From Maribacter aquimaris (GTDB taxonomy: Bacteria; Bacteroidota; Bacteroidia; Flavobacteriales; Flavobacteriaceae), in contig NZ_JABTCF010000016.1 in assembly GCF_014596745.1 (NCBI RefSeq), positions 41,807 to 105,806 of the forward strand: DNA of 64,000 nt, in the 5' to 3' direction. Numbering within the stretch: position 1 is the first letter of the stretch; every line of letters starts with the position of its first letter. Positions 37,439-46,700 of this stretch are shown here, in pieces. The translations under genes were made by a program, and so were the position numbers. Under the pieces are notes generated by a model that worked only from the letters and a program-made list of their open reading frames with translations, had not been told where the DNA came from and did not search any database.

Positions 37439-38773
37439 TTAAAACACACCGATAAAGTGACTCCCTACTACATTCACCAATTCCGCACCTTTAGTTACAT
37501 CTCCAGTTTCAGTATCTACAACGTAAATATTTCCGTTTTGCCCTACAGCGCCTTGGGTAAGGTAAATGTCTGTTCCATCAACTACAAAACCTTGGTATTG
37601 GAATAAGTAAAAGTCTGCATCATAAGGAATGGCATCAATTTTCTGAGCGGTTTTGGCGTTCAAATCAGCAAGAGCAAAAAATCCTTGAGCACCTGCTACA
37701 CCTTCTGCAGACCCTGAATGACGGTAAGCTATTACGGCTTTTCCGTTTTCTGCTGGCCTCCAAGCAAGAATATACGCATCTTCTATACCTAAAGCATCGT
37801 CTAGATTAAACACATAAGCATCGTCATATTGGTTGTCTGCACCAATTTTTAAAATATGAGATCCCTCTGGATCGCTTTGATTTGCCTGATAAACACTTCC
37901 GTCTAAAAGGAAAGCATTGATACTGCGGTATCCATTCGTATTTCCGTGTCCCACGGTAGAGGTAATCACTGACGGATTCAATAAAGAAGGGTAATCCAAT
38001 ACAATGGTCTTAGAACCTAAGATCTCGTAATCACTGTCACTTTCTGCAGTAGCGGGGTCCACCTTGCTTAAACGCGCACCAATATATAATTTATCTCCTG
38101 CAGCATTTAAAACAGGCATATCAATTCTAGAGATATAATAGCCGTTTGCTTCTTCTTCTGCACTTAAAGCTACACTGTGCTCTTGGAATTCTTTTATTGA
38201 GGAATTCACTAAATCCAAAGTCACTACACCAATGGTAGCATCGGTACGCGTGTAATTATCATCTTCATCAAATTCGTTTTCTGTAGACACATATACCGCA
38301 GCACCTGTTTGATCTCCGTCAAATAGTTTTATCCATCTTGGAGCAGTACCTACGTATGGAGCAATGCTTACTTCTGAACCTGTAGGGGTGAATGTTTGCC
38401 CACCTTCTACGGTGTATTTTGTATAGTTACCCCCCGTATCTCCTGCGTAGCTAATATTATAAATGGTATTGCCATCTTCAGAAGATTGCAATCGCGCAGT
38501 TCTGTTCGAAGGTGCAATAAATCCATTTTCAAAAGGTTCAATAGACATATTTGGGTCTTTGGCGGCTTTGCTACTAACAGCATAAATTAGCGTCCCTCCG
38601 TTTCCATCTCCTGGTGCATCTCCCATTTTAGCCCCAGCAATAGTTATCCATCTAGAATCGTCCGGGTCTGGTTCAGGACCTACGGTTTCATTTGGGTCAT
38701 CACTACTACAAGCTGTCATTAAACCAATAGTTATAAGTGTTAGTAATTTGAAATTCAAGAAAGTACGTTTCAT
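37439..38773 (-). CDS. DUF4374-like lipoprotein, partner of the TonB receptor
   Basis: 444 residues. Signal with lipobox LMTAC (about 17-21) followed by SSDDP, an Asp/Pro-rich linker typical of surface or outer-membrane lipoproteins of Bacteroidota. The remainder is a beta-propeller-like repeat with segments such as RWIKLFDGDQTGAAVYVST and ENGKAVIAYRHSG. DUF4374 proteins are usually coded beside catecholate-siderophore-type TonB receptors, as here (18 bp downstream of one). Role: probably helps bind or hand over the receptor ligand; inferred. Confidence 0.75.
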   Translation of the reverse strand: MKRTFLNFKLLTLITIGLMTACSSDDPNETVGPEPDPDDSRWITIAGAKMGDAPGDGNGGTLIYAVSSKAAKDPNMSIEPFENGFIAPSNRTARLQSSEDGNTIYNISYAGDTGGNYTKYTVEGGQTFTPTGSEVSIAPYVGTAPRWIKLFDGDQTGAAVYVSTENEFDEDDNYTRTDATIGVVTLDLVNSSIKEFQEHSVALSAEEEANGYYISRIDMPVLNAAGDKLYIGARLSKVDPATAESDSDYEILGSKTIVLDYPSLLNPSVITSTVGHGNTNGYRSINAFLLDGSVYQANQSDPEGSHILKIGADNQYDDAYVFNLDDALGIEDAYILAWRPAENGKAVIAYRHSGSAEGVAGAQGFFALADLNAKTAQKIDAIPYDADFYLFQYQGFVVDGTDIYLTQGAVGQNGNIYVVDTETGDVTKGAELVNVVGSHFIGVF

Positions 38774-38791
38774 ATTTTTTTATTAAAAGGG

Positions 38792-41209
38792 TTAAAAATT
38801 GTTGATTCTATAATTTAGTTTTAGGTAAAAAGCTCTTCCAGGTTTTTGTACAGATAAATTATCATAAACGGGTTCATCAAAAATATTTTTGATATCAAAG
38901 CTCATCACAAACTTGTTATTTGGGAATGTGTAACTAAGTCCGAAATCTTGCGCTAATTGTTGGGGCACGTCAAAAAATTCGTTTCCCACGGTATTTGATC
39001 CTTGTGCAGTCAAGAATGAAAATTTATCAGTGAAATAGATATTGTAGAATAGATTCAATCGCGATTTCTTTTGAATCAAATTTGTTAAAGCGTAGCGTAA
39101 GCCACCATTCATGGTGAAAAAAGGTGTGTTTGGAACGTCTATTTCCACTCCTTGATTGACAATCCTTAAATCGAAACGGGAAACATTGAAATTGAGGGCA
39201 AAATTGTTGTTGTACGTGTAATTCAATTGGGCGTCGATCCCTTTGGATGTGCCACTACCTTGATTTACATATACGATTAATTCATCATCAACATTTAATG
39301 ATGTTTCAATGGGCAGGCCAATCCTATCTTTAATATTTCGAGTGAAAACATTTGTTGATATGGTAAAATTGTGCTTTTTGATGTTAAATGATCCAAATCT
39401 GAATCCTAAGTTGTAGTTGTCACTACTTTCTGGATTAATACTTGAATTGGCCACTACATTATCTCCGTCATCACCAAATACTTCTGTTTCGTTAGGGAGT
39501 CGTATGGCCTTTTCTGCCGAAGTTAGAAGCGTAACATTTGGAATAATTGCATAAGAGGCCGCAAAGCCATATCCGTTATACTTTTTATTGCTGATTGCAA
39601 CTTCATCTACGATTACATCGTTTCCTTCAGTGTCTGATTCAATAGCAGGGTCACTACTTATTGTTTTTTGTTGATAATGTTTTCCAAATAAACTCGCTTT
39701 TAATTTTTCATTGAAAGCCGTTAACTCATAGGTTAAGGAATATATGTTTTTGTGTAGATCCCGTGTTCCAAGAAAAGTATTTTCCAATACAGATCTTAGG
39801 GCATCACTGTCTTCCCTGTCAATACCACTATATACATGATTTGCCAATACCTTGTGATGTTCATTAATAGCGTAAGAAACCCCTGTTCTAATGGATGCAA
39901 CATTCCTTTTGATTTTAGCTAGTGTAGGGCCACCTTCTTGTTGAGAACCCCAAGTGTATTGGTATTCATCTCCTCTAAAATCAATAGCGCGTTCTCCGTT
40001 CCAATTATATGCCCAAGCAACGGTATCATTTACCGCACGGTTTCTTTTACCATATAAGCCGTTTACGTTTACATCAAGTCCTTTGGTGAAAAGGTCTTTC
40101 TTTTGATAGTTCAAACTTGCCAGCAACGCATCAGATTCAAGGAACCTGTCTTTGTAGGGAGTAATTGTCATAAAAGCACCGTGTTGTACTTCTTTATAGT
40201 CATTCGAACCTGTTAGGCCAATGAAAAATTGATCTGCCCATTTTACATCGGTATAACCTATTTGAGCCATTCCACCTGTAGACCTATAAGCGTCATTAAA
40301 CCTTCTAGCGGTAATAGGTGTTTGTACACCTCCTAAACCGGTAACCACAACACTTCTGCCTGATACTTTATAGTCATTGTCGGAATAGTTATGAAAAAGG
40401 GATGCTTTTACTGTAAATCCTGATTTTTCGAAACGATAAAGCCCATTAACGCTGGTTTGTAGAGTGTTAAAAGACCCATAGGAAACCGAGGCATTGAAAT
40501 TCGTTTTCGCATCTTTATGAAGTACAATATTAATGGCTCCCCCAAGGGCATCATCTGCCAAATGCCCAGGAACTACCCCTTTGTAAACTTCAATATTCTT
40601 GATCATTGAAGGAGGAATACTATTTAGGTTAAATGAAGAACCGTATGTAGAGATAGGGATTCCGTCGATAAAAATGCGCACTGAGTTTCCTGATAATCCA
40701 TTTAAACTATAGCTGACATCAGAACCTAAACCTCCATTCTGACGAATTTTCACACCAACTGTAGTATTTAACAATTCGTTAGTTTGAATATTTCGTAGAC
40801 TAGCTTCCCCTGTTTTTACGGCATTAATGGCAAAGCCTTTGGTCTCAAGCGCTGTCTCCTTGGTCTTACCGTTGACTATTACCTCATCTAGGTTTTCTAC
40901 GGTTTCCAGTAGGGTAAAATCGATATTGAGGTTACTTATACTTTTGTTGACTTCAATGGTCTTTGAGCGTTTACCGTATCCGATAAATGAAACGACTACC
41001 CTGTGTTTTCCGCTAGGTACCTTGCTAATGGAGTATGCCCCATTATCATCTGTAAGAACACCAAGTTTTAGACCCTCTACCAAAACGCTTGCATAGGGCA
41101 AAGGCTTTCCTGAAGCATCACTTACTGTTCCTGATATTGTGCCGAAAGCTTCTTGACCTTGGGCAGATAAGAAAATAAAGAATAATGATGCTGAGAGTAA
41201 TTTTTTCAT
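38792..41209 (-). CDS. TonB-dependent outer-membrane receptor (siderophore-type)
   Basis: 805 residues from the ATG at 41209 (MKKLLSASLFFIFLSAQGQE, signal peptide); the four extra upstream codons are not signal-like. Order: carboxypeptidase-like beta domain (about 24-110, GTISGTVSDASGKPLPYASV), plug (about 130-240, GLSGNSVRIFIDGIPI; VYKGVVPGHLADDALGGAIN), 22-strand barrel ending NYRINNF with terminal Phe. Takes up a large ligand, likely an iron chelate, with TonB energy; the ligand is inferred from the DUF4374 partner and AraC regulator. First gene of the operon, divergent from the regulator. Confidence 0.9.
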   Translation of the reverse strand: MKKLLSASLFFIFLSAQGQEAFGTISGTVSDASGKPLPYASVLVEGLKLGVLTDDNGAYSISKVPSGKHRVVVSFIGYGKRSKTIEVNKSISNLNIDFTLLETVENLDEVIVNGKTKETALETKGFAINAVKTGEASLRNIQTNELLNTTVGVKIRQNGGLGSDVSYSLNGLSGNSVRIFIDGIPISTYGSSFNLNSIPPSMIKNIEVYKGVVPGHLADDALGGAINIVLHKDAKTNFNASVSYGSFNTLQTSVNGLYRFEKSGFTVKASLFHNYSDNDYKVSGRSVVVTGLGGVQTPITARRFNDAYRSTGGMAQIGYTDVKWADQFFIGLTGSNDYKEVQHGAFMTITPYKDRFLESDALLASLNYQKKDLFTKGLDVNVNGLYGKRNRAVNDTVAWAYNWNGERAIDFRGDEYQYTWGSQQEGGPTLAKIKRNVASIRTGVSYAINEHHKVLANHVYSGIDREDSDALRSVLENTFLGTRDLHKNIYSLTYELTAFNEKLKASLFGKHYQQKTISSDPAIESDTEGNDVIVDEVAISNKKYNGYGFAASYAIIPNVTLLTSAEKAIRLPNETEVFGDDGDNVVANSSINPESSDNYNLGFRFGSFNIKKHNFTISTNVFTRNIKDRIGLPIETSLNVDDELIVYVNQGSGTSKGIDAQLNYTYNNNFALNFNVSRFDLRIVNQGVEIDVPNTPFFTMNGGLRYALTNLIQKKSRLNLFYNIYFTDKFSFLTAQGSNTVGNEFFDVPQQLAQDFGLSYTFPNNKFVMSFDIKNIFDEPVYDNLSVQKPGRAFYLKLNYRINNF

Positions 41210-41250
41210 TAAATAGGCCACTATGTTAATTAAGATTAAGTCTAAATAAC

Positions 41251-41266
41251 TAGATTTGCAAATCTA
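41251..41266. promoter_or_regulatory. Palindromic site with back-to-back -7 elements, AraC / TonB-receptor intergenic
   Basis: TAGATTTGCAAATCTA is a perfect 16-bp palindrome, and each half is a TAnnTTTG -7 element, one for each divergent gene. Neither strand has a TTG at the usual spacing, which fits activator-dependent promoters. It is the best candidate for coordinated control by the AraC-type regulator. Confidence 0.45.
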
Positions 41267-41325
41267 AAACAGCATTGTGCGGTGAAGTACCGTAAAAGGA
41301 ATTTTTATATACGCAAAAGGAAGTA

Positions 41326-42369
41326 ATGAGGTTAGGAGCGGAAAATGGTAATAGTAGGCAATTATTACACAAGGAAATATATGTTGACAAACTGTTTAAA
41401 GACGGTTATATTGACAATTCAGTTCAATTCAATAATGTTGAGGTCACCAACAAAGATGGTATTGCATTAATAAGCGGGATTGATTTTTCCAACACAAAAC
41501 GACTTTTTGAATTCGATTCGGAAATTGTTGTTCGCAGTGATGAGCACTTGATAAAACTCCACTTTTCCCTAGAAGGTACGTACTCTTATCAGCCTTTGAT
41601 TCATATAAAATATTTGGTTCAAATTCCTGAGAATCATTGCAACATGTTTTATTATCCGACTTCTGAGGGGCGAGATTTTTTTTTAAAGGGTAATGCCAAG
41701 GTATTTGAGATATATATTAAGCCCAATATGTTGCAGAAACTCTTGGGTGCCGAATATAGAAGATCATTCGGTAAATTAGAGGATGCGATTTCCAATTCCA
41801 ACTCCTTTGTATTATGGGATAAAAGTAAGTTTATTCCCCCTCATATACGTAGTAAGATCAATGAGATAATACTGTGCCCTTATAAAGGAGCTATTCGAAA
41901 AAGATATTTGGAAAGTAGTTTGACCGTGTTGCTTACTGATTTTTTATTGGGAAGACAAACTTCGAAAATTTCAAAAAACAAAGTCAAATTACTAAATTCA
42001 GATTATTTGGCACTGGTTAAGGTTGAGGCCTATATCAGAAAAAATTTAAAGGAACCCCTTAAAATTTCAGAACTTTCAGAAATCGCCGGATTCAATGCGA
42101 CTAAACTCAAAAGGGATTTTAAAAAGGTATATGGTATCCCTGTTTTTAAATACATCACTGCGTTGAGAATGGAATTTGCTAAAACTTTAATCACCCGAGA
42201 TGGAGCATCTATTGCGCATGCAGCATACGAAGTAGGTTATGCAAATCCCCAGCATTTTACCACAGCTTTTAAAAGAACAATGGGGTATCTGCCAAGTCAA
42301 CTAAAATATGTAGTGTATTTTACATGCTCGCTTTTATTGGAAGAGTCTGTTTGCTTTATGGGATTTTAA
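41326..42369 (+). CDS. AraC family transcriptional regulator (PchR-like)
   Basis: 347 residues. The N-terminal ~220 residues are a ligand-sensing domain; the C-terminus carries two helix-turn-helix motifs, LKISELSEIAGFNATKLKRDF and a second ending AAYEVGYANPQHFTTAFKR, then GYLPSQLK. The first motif's A-G-F-N-x-x-K-L-K-R-x-F-K is typical of siderophore-responsive PchR regulators. Divergent from the TonB receptor, 117 bp apart, and so its probable activator. The last 15 residues (after SQLKYVV) are an unusual hydrophobic extension, possibly from a changed stop. Confidence 0.87.
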   Translation: MRLGAENGNSRQLLHKEIYVDKLFKDGYIDNSVQFNNVEVTNKDGIALISGIDFSNTKRLFEFDSEIVVRSDEHLIKLHFSLEGTYSYQPLIHIKYLVQIPENHCNMFYYPTSEGRDFFLKGNAKVFEIYIKPNMLQKLLGAEYRRSFGKLEDAISNSNSFVLWDKSKFIPPHIRSKINEIILCPYKGAIRKRYLESSLTVLLTDFLLGRQTSKISKNKVKLLNSDYLALVKVEAYIRKNLKEPLKISELSEIAGFNATKLKRDFKKVYGIPVFKYITALRMEFAKTLITRDGASIAHAAYEVGYANPQHFTTAFKRTMGYLPSQLKYVVYFTCSLLLEESVCFMGF

Positions 42370-42412
42370 GAACCGTAGTTAATAAGCACTATCTCATAAA
42401 GTGTGTAAATAG

Positions 42413-42447
42413 AAAAAAATAGCGAGGGCATGCCCTCGCTATTTTTT
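42413..42447 (+). terminator. Long hairpin between the AraC gene and the IS256 fragment
   Basis: Perfect stem AAATAGCGAGGGC / GCCCTCGCTATTT with a 2-nt loop and T-run. It could end the AraC transcript or belong to the leader of the lost IS element, shielding its transposase from outside transcription. Confidence 0.7.
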
Positions 42448-42470
42448 TTAACTTTAAATATTTACATCTT

Positions 42471-42560
42471 ATGAAGAAAGAAGAATTATTCAATGATGAG
42501 TTTTTAAAACAGTTCAAATCCGGCGACGAACTGAACGGTTTTTTGAAGCAACTCCCGTAA
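42471..42560 (+). pseudogene. 5' fragment of an IS256-family transposase
   Basis: MKKEELFNDEFLKQFKSGDE then LNGFLKQLP and a TAA, 29 residues. This is the conserved start of IS256-family transposases in Bacteroidota; the other ~350 residues are absent. The break falls just after LKQL, where foreign sequence follows. Confidence 0.75.
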
Positions 42561-42653
42561 CGGCCATTCCAAGAAGAAGGTGCGTACCTCTTTATTGGCC
42601 GTCAATAGCCTTTCCAAACGATCGAGTCGCTCAAAGATTAAAATAATGTCCAT
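42561..42653 (-). pseudogene. 5' fragment of a small HTH/excisionase-like gene
   Basis: From the ATG at 42653 the minus strand reads MDIILIFERLDRLERLLTAN then KEV, like the leader helix of excisionase-type helix-turn-helix proteins common on Bacteroidota mobile elements. After KEV the sequence (RTFFLEWPL) no longer fits that family and runs antisense into the IS256 piece. Two truncated ends facing each other indicate a deletion or recombination joint at about 42561-42585. Confidence 0.4.
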
Positions 42654-43404
42654 TTGTTTCTTTTTAAGATTATTAAATGAACAAAAGCGCTTTTGTTTTC
42701 TTTCAATATTGTTGTTGGATAAATGTAATTGGATGGAGGTGCAAAAACTCGATTATGTACATATTATTATTCACAAAATATGGATAAACAATTACTTATG
42801 CTAAATCAATGCAAATCGAACCAAATAAAATTTGAATAATTTTATTTGGTTTCAAAATGATTCAAATGATACCATTTGATTTTTGTTAAAAAAGAAAGAA
42901 TTTTGAGTTATCAACAATTTAAAATTGCTAAACACGAAAATGTGAGTTTAAAAAGGGTGGAATATATTGTTTTGGGAGTGGTTCAATACGTGAATGTCGC
43001 TTAAATGAACTTTCAACTCTTGTGATATGAATGCTGTCCTATAAATTGTTCCTTTAAGAAAACCATTGTATATCGTTAAAATCTGAATTTCAAATCCTTG
43101 GTAGTCGCATTACCGATTGGTTCCAATTCCATAATTTCGCCAAATCTTTCTTACATATTCAATTCTTACCAATTAGTGAGGGGAAACTTTGAGTTTTGTG
43201 ATATACATTAATTTCATCCATTAAGCCCTACACATAAGTGACCGTCAAAATAAATAAAGCCCACAATAGGTATTTCATCGATATTTAAACAACGCTTATC
43301 GCTGATTTCACAACTTAAACGCTTAGTTTCTACAACATAAAATAAGAAAAATCCTACTATCATAATCATATTCGCATTCTCATTGTAATCCAATCTAAAC
43401 ATTT
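42654..43404. other. AT-rich stretch without supported genes
   Basis: 750 bp, very AT-rich, with only short frames in both directions (one minus-strand frame of 62 codons at 43214-43402 has a hydrophobic patch but no recognisable family). No repeat or tRNA seen. Confidence 0.55.
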
Positions 43405-43413
43405 GTGGGGCAT

Positions 43414-43689
43414 ATGCATACCAATTCCAAACTTCAGAATAACAGTTATTTTCTAAAAACGTTTATTTTATTATTTCTTTTCGGTAGTGCACAGCTATTG
43501 CTTGCACAATCCCCGGGAGGGGTCTCCAGCGATTTATCGGTATGGCTCAAAGCGGACAGTGAAGTGTTTTCGGATACAGGAATAACTGACGCCGTAAATA
43601 ACGGAACGGTTCACCAATAGAACGATCAGTTTAGTTCAAGTGACTTTGGAGTTATCTCCACCTTCAGTGGTTCTATTTTTGTCCGATAA
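43414..43689 (+). pseudogene. Truncated, interrupted secreted-protein gene (T9SS-cargo-like N-terminus)
   Basis: From the ATG at 43414 an N-terminal signal (FLKTFILLFLFGSAQLLLAQ) is followed by SPGGVSSDLSVWLKADSEVF, a common start of large flavobacterial surface proteins. A TAG at 43618-43620 stands where these proteins read HQWNDQ, so a TGG-to-TAG change is likely. The same frame then continues NDQFSSSDFGVISTFSGSIF to a TAA at 43687-43689, where the gene is cut off. No long downstream reading frame belongs to it. Confidence 0.7.
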
Positions 43690-43749
43690 AATGCATTATT
43701 TGATTTTTTTTTAAATCTCAAATTCATTAAACCTGCTAACCTAATTTAT

Positions 43750-46700
43750 ATGATTATGACATCAAAAATCTACACAACAATTACAAGATGGACACTTCTT
43801 TTGGCGTTTGCCTTTGGCTTACCCCAATTATCAATTGCCCAAAACCTGACCATTTCGTCTTCTGGAGACACAGGAACCTCTGGTACAAACTGGAGTATAT
43901 CAGGGAATACACTTAATGTAGCAGCATCGGGTACGGCGAATGTAAATGCATCAGTAGTTGTTAATCATCTAAATAATATAGGAGATTTAACTGTTGTACT
44001 TCCCGGGCAAGCTTCCCAAGAAAGAAGTCTTATAGTTAGTGCCAATATTTCCTATACAGGAGCTGTCACCAGAAGTTTAATATTTAACATTGCTAACAAC
44101 ATTACAGTTAATTCTGGAGTAAGTATTACATCTGCTACAGCAGCGTTAAATTTAGTATTTAGGTCAGGAATGTTTCCAACTTCCCCAGATTTTGGTAGCG
44201 TTGTTTTAAACGGAACTACAATTGTAACAAAAGGAGGTCATTTTTGGCTTGGCGGAGGCAATACCAACACGACTTGGAATGGCTTAACCGTAGGTACAAG
44301 TGACGCGAGAATTTGGGCTGATGACGTATCCGCTTTATCAATGATTGGCGGAAGCTTATCTACCGAGGGTGGTAACATATATTTAGCTGCACGTTCGTGG
44401 GAAACTGGTGATGATAACGGTATAAATTATGGAATTCGAATAGATGATTATACGATTTCTTCCCAAGCGGGAAACATATCTCTTAACGGATCTTTAACTG
44501 GCAGATATACCAATGGTAGCGCTACTAGTATTGATGCAGCTACAGGGAATGTAGCTATAACTAGCACCACAGGAAGTATAACCATCAATGGAACAGGTGC
44601 AGACCAAACTACCAATGGAAATAGTTGGAGAAGTGCAACTCGTATTACAAGTAGCGGCGCTTTTAGTACAATAATTTCATCGGTTTCCGGAAATATCGCC
44701 ATTAATGGGGCGGCACAATTTAATGCAACTATAAATGATAAAGAGGGTGTAGTAATTTCAGGGAGTAACACTGCCATTGTATCACAAACAGGTGCTATTG
44801 AAATTAAAGGCTCGAATACACGAGAAAGTGACGGACAGTACTCTAATTCCATACGGTTTGCTTCAACTAATACCACAAACGCTATACGTATTGGTTTTGA
44901 TGGTGTAAATGCCTATTCTGGAAATATTTTAATCGAGGGGAATTCTATTTACCAACGCAGCAATCATGCAGGATCGGGCTCTATTGCTATTAGATCTACA
45001 GGTACTTTAACTATTCAGCCGTCGGACGATGCATTTAGTTATGTTAGATCGGGTAATGCTGGAACTTTAACCTTCGACGATGATTGGAATTTTGGAAGCA
45101 CTTTAAGCGGTTTTACTTATGGTAAAACTACAAACACAGCCAACATTACTTTTGCTTCAGCAATAACAATTGCTGGATCCATTACGGCTTATGCCAATGC
45201 AATCACAGTAAATCAAGACATCACATCAACCACAGCAGGTGATATTACATTATCTGCTAACAATGGTTTTTCATCGGGTACAACTACACGAAGAAACATT
45301 ACAAGTGCAAACGGTAATATAATTGTTAATGCAGATGCAGATGCGAATGCTACAGGAACATTAGATATTGATTATTTAACTTTTAATGCAGGCACAGGTG
45401 ATTTAACACTGCGATCTGAAATCTTTTTATGGAGTACAGCAAGTACAGCTACAAAACCATGGATAAATGGAACAGGAGCTTTTACTTTGGAATCAAATGA
45501 TGCTGCTTTCGGTCAGAACCTGGAAACAAATTGGATTGAAATTGATCAAGATGCTAACGGAATAGGTGGTTTAACTTTAGGTAAAGAAACTAATACGGAT
45601 ATTATAACAATCAGTTCTGTTCAAACTATTGCTGGACCTGTTTCGATTTATGGTAGTGATATTAGCGTAAATGAAGATATAAATACATCAAGTGTTAGTA
45701 ATGGTGACATTCTCCTAAAAGCAAGTGGAAATATTACTTTGGCTGCCAGTAAAACTATTATTACTGAAAATGGTAATGTGGTTTTTTGGGCCAATAGTGA
45801 TGGAGAGGCTTCTAATGGTTCGGTTTTAATAAGAAATCAATCTTCAATAACAACATCAGGTGGTCATTTTTGGGCAGGTGGAGGATCCGCTAATACAACA
45901 TGGAATGGCCTTACTGTGGGCGATGGGTATGCAGTTTCTGGTACCTCGATTCAGCCCCCGGTTGGTTCTGCCGCATTTTCGGGAATTTATTTGGAAGAAG
46001 CATCGATCAATACCTCTGGAGGTAATGTATATATAGCCGGAGCAGGAACTTCAACACATAATGGAATACTCACCTTCGCCGTGAATGACATCAACGCGGG
46101 GTCTGGAACAATAACCTTAAAGGGCGGAACAGGAGCAACTACAGGACGAGGAATGGGCGTTTCTCTTCATAGTTCTTCAATTCCTAATAGTTCATTGACT
46201 TTGACAAGTACCTCAACGGCAGCTTCTGCTATTGATATAGCTCTAAATTCAACAAGTAATTTTGGTATGACCGTTGAAGGAACGATGAATATCGTATCAT
46301 CAAATACGGGTGGAATTTCCTTAGTGAGCTTAGGTGGGGGAACTTCAACGGGGTTGAGATTGGGACTTTCATCAGACCGTTTAGGTGTACTTAATGTTTT
46401 AGGAACATCAGGAAACATCCTAGTTAATTTAGGGGAGGAAGGCATCAATGTTCAAAATAATATATCCAGTGCAACTATAGGGGGAAAAGCAAGTACTGCT
46501 GTTCCAAGTTCCAGTTCAAATATTCAGTTTATCTCGGACGATGTTACCGCGGCAGGAGCATTAAATTTTTCTACCAGTGGAACCTTAGCTATTGAACCCT
46601 TCGGTACATCATTTTCTTCTACGCTCAACACCACTTTTCTAACCTATACTGGAGGAATAAGTGGATTAACGCTTGGGAAATCTGGAAATACTGCTAATAC

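Noticed and set aside
43214..43402. 62-codon minus-strand frame with a hydrophobic patch before the dead secreted gene
   Set aside because: No family, no promoter, AT-rich sequence where such frames arise by chance.
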